Assembly (NCBI GenBank): GCA_013812465.1
Contig: JACCTK010000134.1
Span: 1 to 7,321, forward strand
Direction: 5' to 3'
DNA from: Actinomycetota bacterium
GTDB taxonomy: Bacteria; Actinomycetota; Thermoleophilia; Gaiellales; Gaiellaceae
DNA length: 7,321 nucleotides
In this document: positions 5,348 through 7,321 of the stretch, in pieces
How positions within the stretch are numbered: the first letter of the stretch is position 1
Layout: the number at the start of each line of letters is the position of its first letter
The notes under the pieces: model-generated
What the model was told of the DNA's origin: nothing
Seen by the model: the letters and a program-made list of their open reading frames with translations, nothing else
Database searches by the model: none
Translations under genes and position numbers: made by a program

Positions 5348-6834
5348 CCGAGGAGACGCGCGAATTCGACGACTGAAGCCGCGAGAGTTCGCTCGATGAG
5401 CTCGCAGACTTCGGGCCACCGGTCGTCGAGATTCTCTCGCCCCGTCAGTGTTACGCTGTCAGCACTCGTCGGGGCGAACAACGGCACAGGCAATGCACGT
5501 TCCCCAAGCTCGCCATCTGGCGAAGGGACAAGTTCGACGAAGACCGTCACGGCAAGCACACCCGTCTCGCCGGGACCGACCTTTTGTACCGCAACGACGT
5601 AGCGCAACCGCTGGCCCAAGACGATGAGGCCGAGTTGAGTCCACCAAGTACCGTCCGTCAGGTTGGGCGAGAAACCAGCGGCCCGAGCAGTCTTGCGGAG
5701 CTGAATGCCCCAGTAGGTCGACTTTGGCTCGGGAGGAGATGCTGACTCGACGAATACACTGAGTCGCGGGTCAAGCGAAGTGAACTCGCGCTCGAGACTG
5801 TCCGCCTGTTCGTCAAGCTCGCTACGTATCCGACCCGTAAGCGCGGCTGCAACAGTAGCCGTCCCAGCAGCTCTTGCCTCGTCGGTTTCCAGCTTTACTC
5901 CGCGGAGGCGCTCGACATAGCTGCGCGCGACCTCGGCCGGAGTTTCTCCAACACGCGCATCTCTAACCGGGAGCTCGATCTCAGACCGCAATGCGACTAT
6001 CTCGAGTTGGGCGAAGAAGTGGACAAGTGGTCCGAGATCACCGTCATTGGCTGAGTCGAGCGCGCGAATGTACTCGTCACGTCGGTTGCGATCCACGACC
6101 AGTGGCGCATAGTTCTGTTCAAGCAGAACCAAGAGCACCAACCCTCGGGCTACTCGACCATTGCCGTCTTCAAATGGATGAATACATATGAACTGGTGAT
6201 GAAGCCATGCGGCCCTAATCAGGGGATGAGCGTTCTCAGTGTCCTCGAAGAGCTCGAGCAGACGTTCCATCTGTTGTTGCACTTGCTCCGGCGGGGCGTA
6301 CTGAAGAAGCGGACCGTCTTCCCGGTACACATGATTGGGCTCTTTCTTCCATTGGCCGTGGTGAAGTGGCATCTCACCGCGACGTCTCAAGACATCCGTC
6401 CCCTCGTACGTCGACTGGTGCCTCGTAATGAGCTTGTGAAGATCATTTATGACGATGATCGAGAGTCTCCGCTCATCGCGAGCTGCGGCGGCAAGGAACT
6501 CGAGGGCTTCGAATTGACCTTGAATCGTCTGAAAAGCGTCGTCTGTAATCCCGCCTTCACGCTCAGCGACTTCACGAACGAGGCCTTCTGCGATGAGCGC
6601 CTCTGTGACTCCCCAACTGACGTCGTAGAGTCGTTCGACTATGCCAGTCTCGATCGCGTGACGACGCAGGCTGCGTTGGCGGGCTTCAGCGAACTCCTCG
6701 TCGGAGACGCCTTTGATAAACGTCTTCCATGCACTCCGTAGGGTGTCGACGCTGGCAAGTCCTTGCTGAAGTGAGCCGTCTGGAAGGTCAAGGGGCTCGA
6801 CCTCGCGCCAAGGAATGACTTCCATGTCGGCCAC
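5344..6834 (-). CDS. Fic-domain protein (putative AMP-transferase)
   Basis: This 496-residue protein has a central Fic domain. The signature HPFEDGNGRVAR at 219-230 supplies catalytic H219, phosphate- and metal-binding D223 and N225, and R227/R230, a full match to HxFx(D/E)GNGRxxR. Fic enzymes usually transfer AMP from ATP to a hydroxyl of a target protein. IETGIVERLY at 61-70 probably holds the inhibitory helix motif (S/T)xxxE(G/N): T63 and E67 are present but R68 replaces Gly/Asn. A flap-like region precedes the signature, and residues ~295-496 form an uncharacterised C-terminal part containing YWGIQLRKTARAAGF. No antitoxin gene adjoins it, consistent with built-in inhibition. Base composition is visibly lower in GC than all neighbours, suggesting acquisition by transfer. 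The start is GTG 6834 (TAGCAT 7 nt upstream, no Shine-Dalgarno) or ATG 6825 (GGTGG 5 nt upstream). The stop overlaps the aminotransferase ATG. Confidence 0.9.
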   Translation of the reverse strand: MADMEVIPWREVEPLDLPDGSLQQGLASVDTLRSAWKTFIKGVSDEEFAEARQRSLRRHAIETGIVERLYDVSWGVTEALIAEGLVREVAEREGGITDDAFQTIQGQFEALEFLAAAARDERRLSIIVINDLHKLITRHQSTYEGTDVLRRRGEMPLHHGQWKKEPNHVYREDGPLLQYAPPEQVQQQMERLLELFEDTENAHPLIRAAWLHHQFICIHPFEDGNGRVARGLVLLVLLEQNYAPLVVDRNRRDEYIRALDSANDGDLGPLVHFFAQLEIVALRSEIELPVRDARVGETPAEVARSYVERLRGVKLETDEARAAGTATVAAALTGRIRSELDEQADSLEREFTSLDPRLSVFVESASPPEPKSTYWGIQLRKTARAAGFSPNLTDGTWWTQLGLIVLGQRLRYVVAVQKVGPGETGVLAVTVFVELVPSPDGELGERALPVPLFAPTSADSVTLTGRENLDDRWPEVCELIERTLAASVVEFARLLG

Positions 6835-6841
6835 CGGTCAC

Positions 6842-6847
6842 ATGCTA
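6842..6847 (-). promoter_or_regulatory. possible -10 box of a leaderless fic transcript
   Basis: In the 41-base gap between livF and fic the minus strand reads TAGCAT (TANNNT, 4/6 to TATAAT), ending 7 nt before GTG 6834. No -35 is convincing. If real, fic has its own promoter and does not depend on livF readthrough. Confidence 0.35.
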
Positions 6848-6875
6848 GGCACGCGACCTGCTGGCTCGGCGAAGT

Positions 6876-7321
6876 TCATCGACCAAGGTAGGCCTTTCGC
6901 AGCTCCTCGTGCTGGAGAAGCTCCCCGGCCTTTCCCTCCAGCACGATCCGCCCCGTCGAGAGGACGTACCCGCGATCCGCGATCGAAAGCGACACATTCG
7001 CGTTCTGCTCGACGACGAGGAGCGCGACACCAGCGTCGTGCACCTGCTGGATGATCTCGAAGCTCCGCTCGACGAGGATCGGAGCGAGCCCCATCGACGG
7101 CTCGTCCATCAAGAGCAGCTTGGGCCGGGCCATGAGCGCGCGGCCCATCGCCACCATTTGCTGCTCGCCGCCGGAGAGCGTCCCCGCAAGCTGCCTGCGG
7201 CGCTCCGAGAGCAGCGGGAAGAGCGCGTAGACGCGGTCGAGATCCTCCGAGAGGTCGGCGCGCGGCCTCAGATATGCGCCCATCTGGAGGTTCTCGAGCA
7301 CGGTCATCGGCCCGAACAGCC
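6876..7321 (-). CDS. livF: branched-chain amino acid ABC transporter ATP-binding protein (LivF type), C-terminal part
   Basis: The gene enters from the right edge and about 147 C-terminal codons are visible; an in-frame Met at 7307 (MTVLENLQMGAYLRP) is internal, because the frame stays open to the edge with LFGP before it. The piece contains the ABC signature LSGGEQQMVAMGRALMARP, Walker B LLLMDEP with its catalytic Glu, and the D-loop region SMGLAP. VVEQNAN follows in place of the switch-histidine region, the form usual in LivF rather than LivG. The tail VLEGKAGELLQHEELRKAYLGR is also typical of LivF. Walker A lies outside the window. LivF pairs with LivG on the cytoplasmic face of the LivHM permease, driving uptake of Leu/Ile/Val or related amides. 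In many genomes livF is the last gene of the liv operon, as its position before an unrelated fic gene suggests here. Confidence 0.92.
   Translation of the reverse strand, partial: LFGPMTVLENLQMGAYLRPRADLSEDLDRVYALFPLLSERRRQLAGTLSGGEQQMVAMGRALMARPKLLLMDEPSMGLAPILVERSFEIIQQVHDAGVALLVVEQNANVSLSIADRGYVLSTGRIVLEGKAGELLQHEELRKAYLGR

Noticed and set aside
6178..6741. Plus-strand ORF of 187 codons inside fic
   Set aside because: It is antisense to the conserved Fic domain, with no Shine-Dalgarno or family resemblance.

Overview
The window comes from a high-GC bacterium, most likely an actinobacterium. The signs are the GC-rich third codon positions, GTG and TTG starts, several genes that appear leaderless (a TANNNT box 6-9 nt before the start codon and no Shine-Dalgarno), an ArsR with an N-terminal Cys-Cys pair, and a Gly/Arg/Val-rich proteome. 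I cannot place it more exactly; Thermoleophilia or Rubrobacteria-like lineages are only a guess.

Layout. Position 1 to about 1486 is on the minus strand: the N-terminal end of a Lon-type substrate-binding domain (cut by the left edge), preceded by a secreted-type serine beta-lactamase-like hydrolase. A perfect 37-bp palindrome lies between that gene and the divergent dinB (DNA polymerase IV, plus strand). dinB ends tail-to-tail with a small SnoaL/NTF2-like gene on the minus strand. The SnoaL-like gene diverges from an arsenic cassette on the plus strand, arsR-arsM (arsenite-sensing repressor and arsenite S-adenosylmethionine methyltransferase). arsM in turn ends tail-to-tail with a class V PLP aminotransferase on the minus strand. 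Upstream of that gene on the same strand are a Fic-domain protein of visibly lower GC and then the C-terminal part of a LivF-type branched-chain amino acid ABC transporter ATPase, cut by the right edge.

How the parts work together. arsR-arsM is the only clear functional unit: As(III) releases ArsR and allows production of the methylating enzyme, and the two frames overlap at TTGA. The divergent arsR and SnoaL promoters appear to share one overlapping -35 box, so one ArsR operator could control both directions. The fic and aminotransferase genes overlap by ATGA and may be translationally coupled. Both convergent gene pairs overlap by exactly CTAG, leaving no room for an intergenic terminator. 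No tRNA, rRNA, CRISPR, transposase or phage gene was found, and no gene-free stretch exceeds 80 bases. The best leads are the shared divergent promoter, the palindrome, and the compositionally foreign Fic gene. I see no clearly new multi-gene system.
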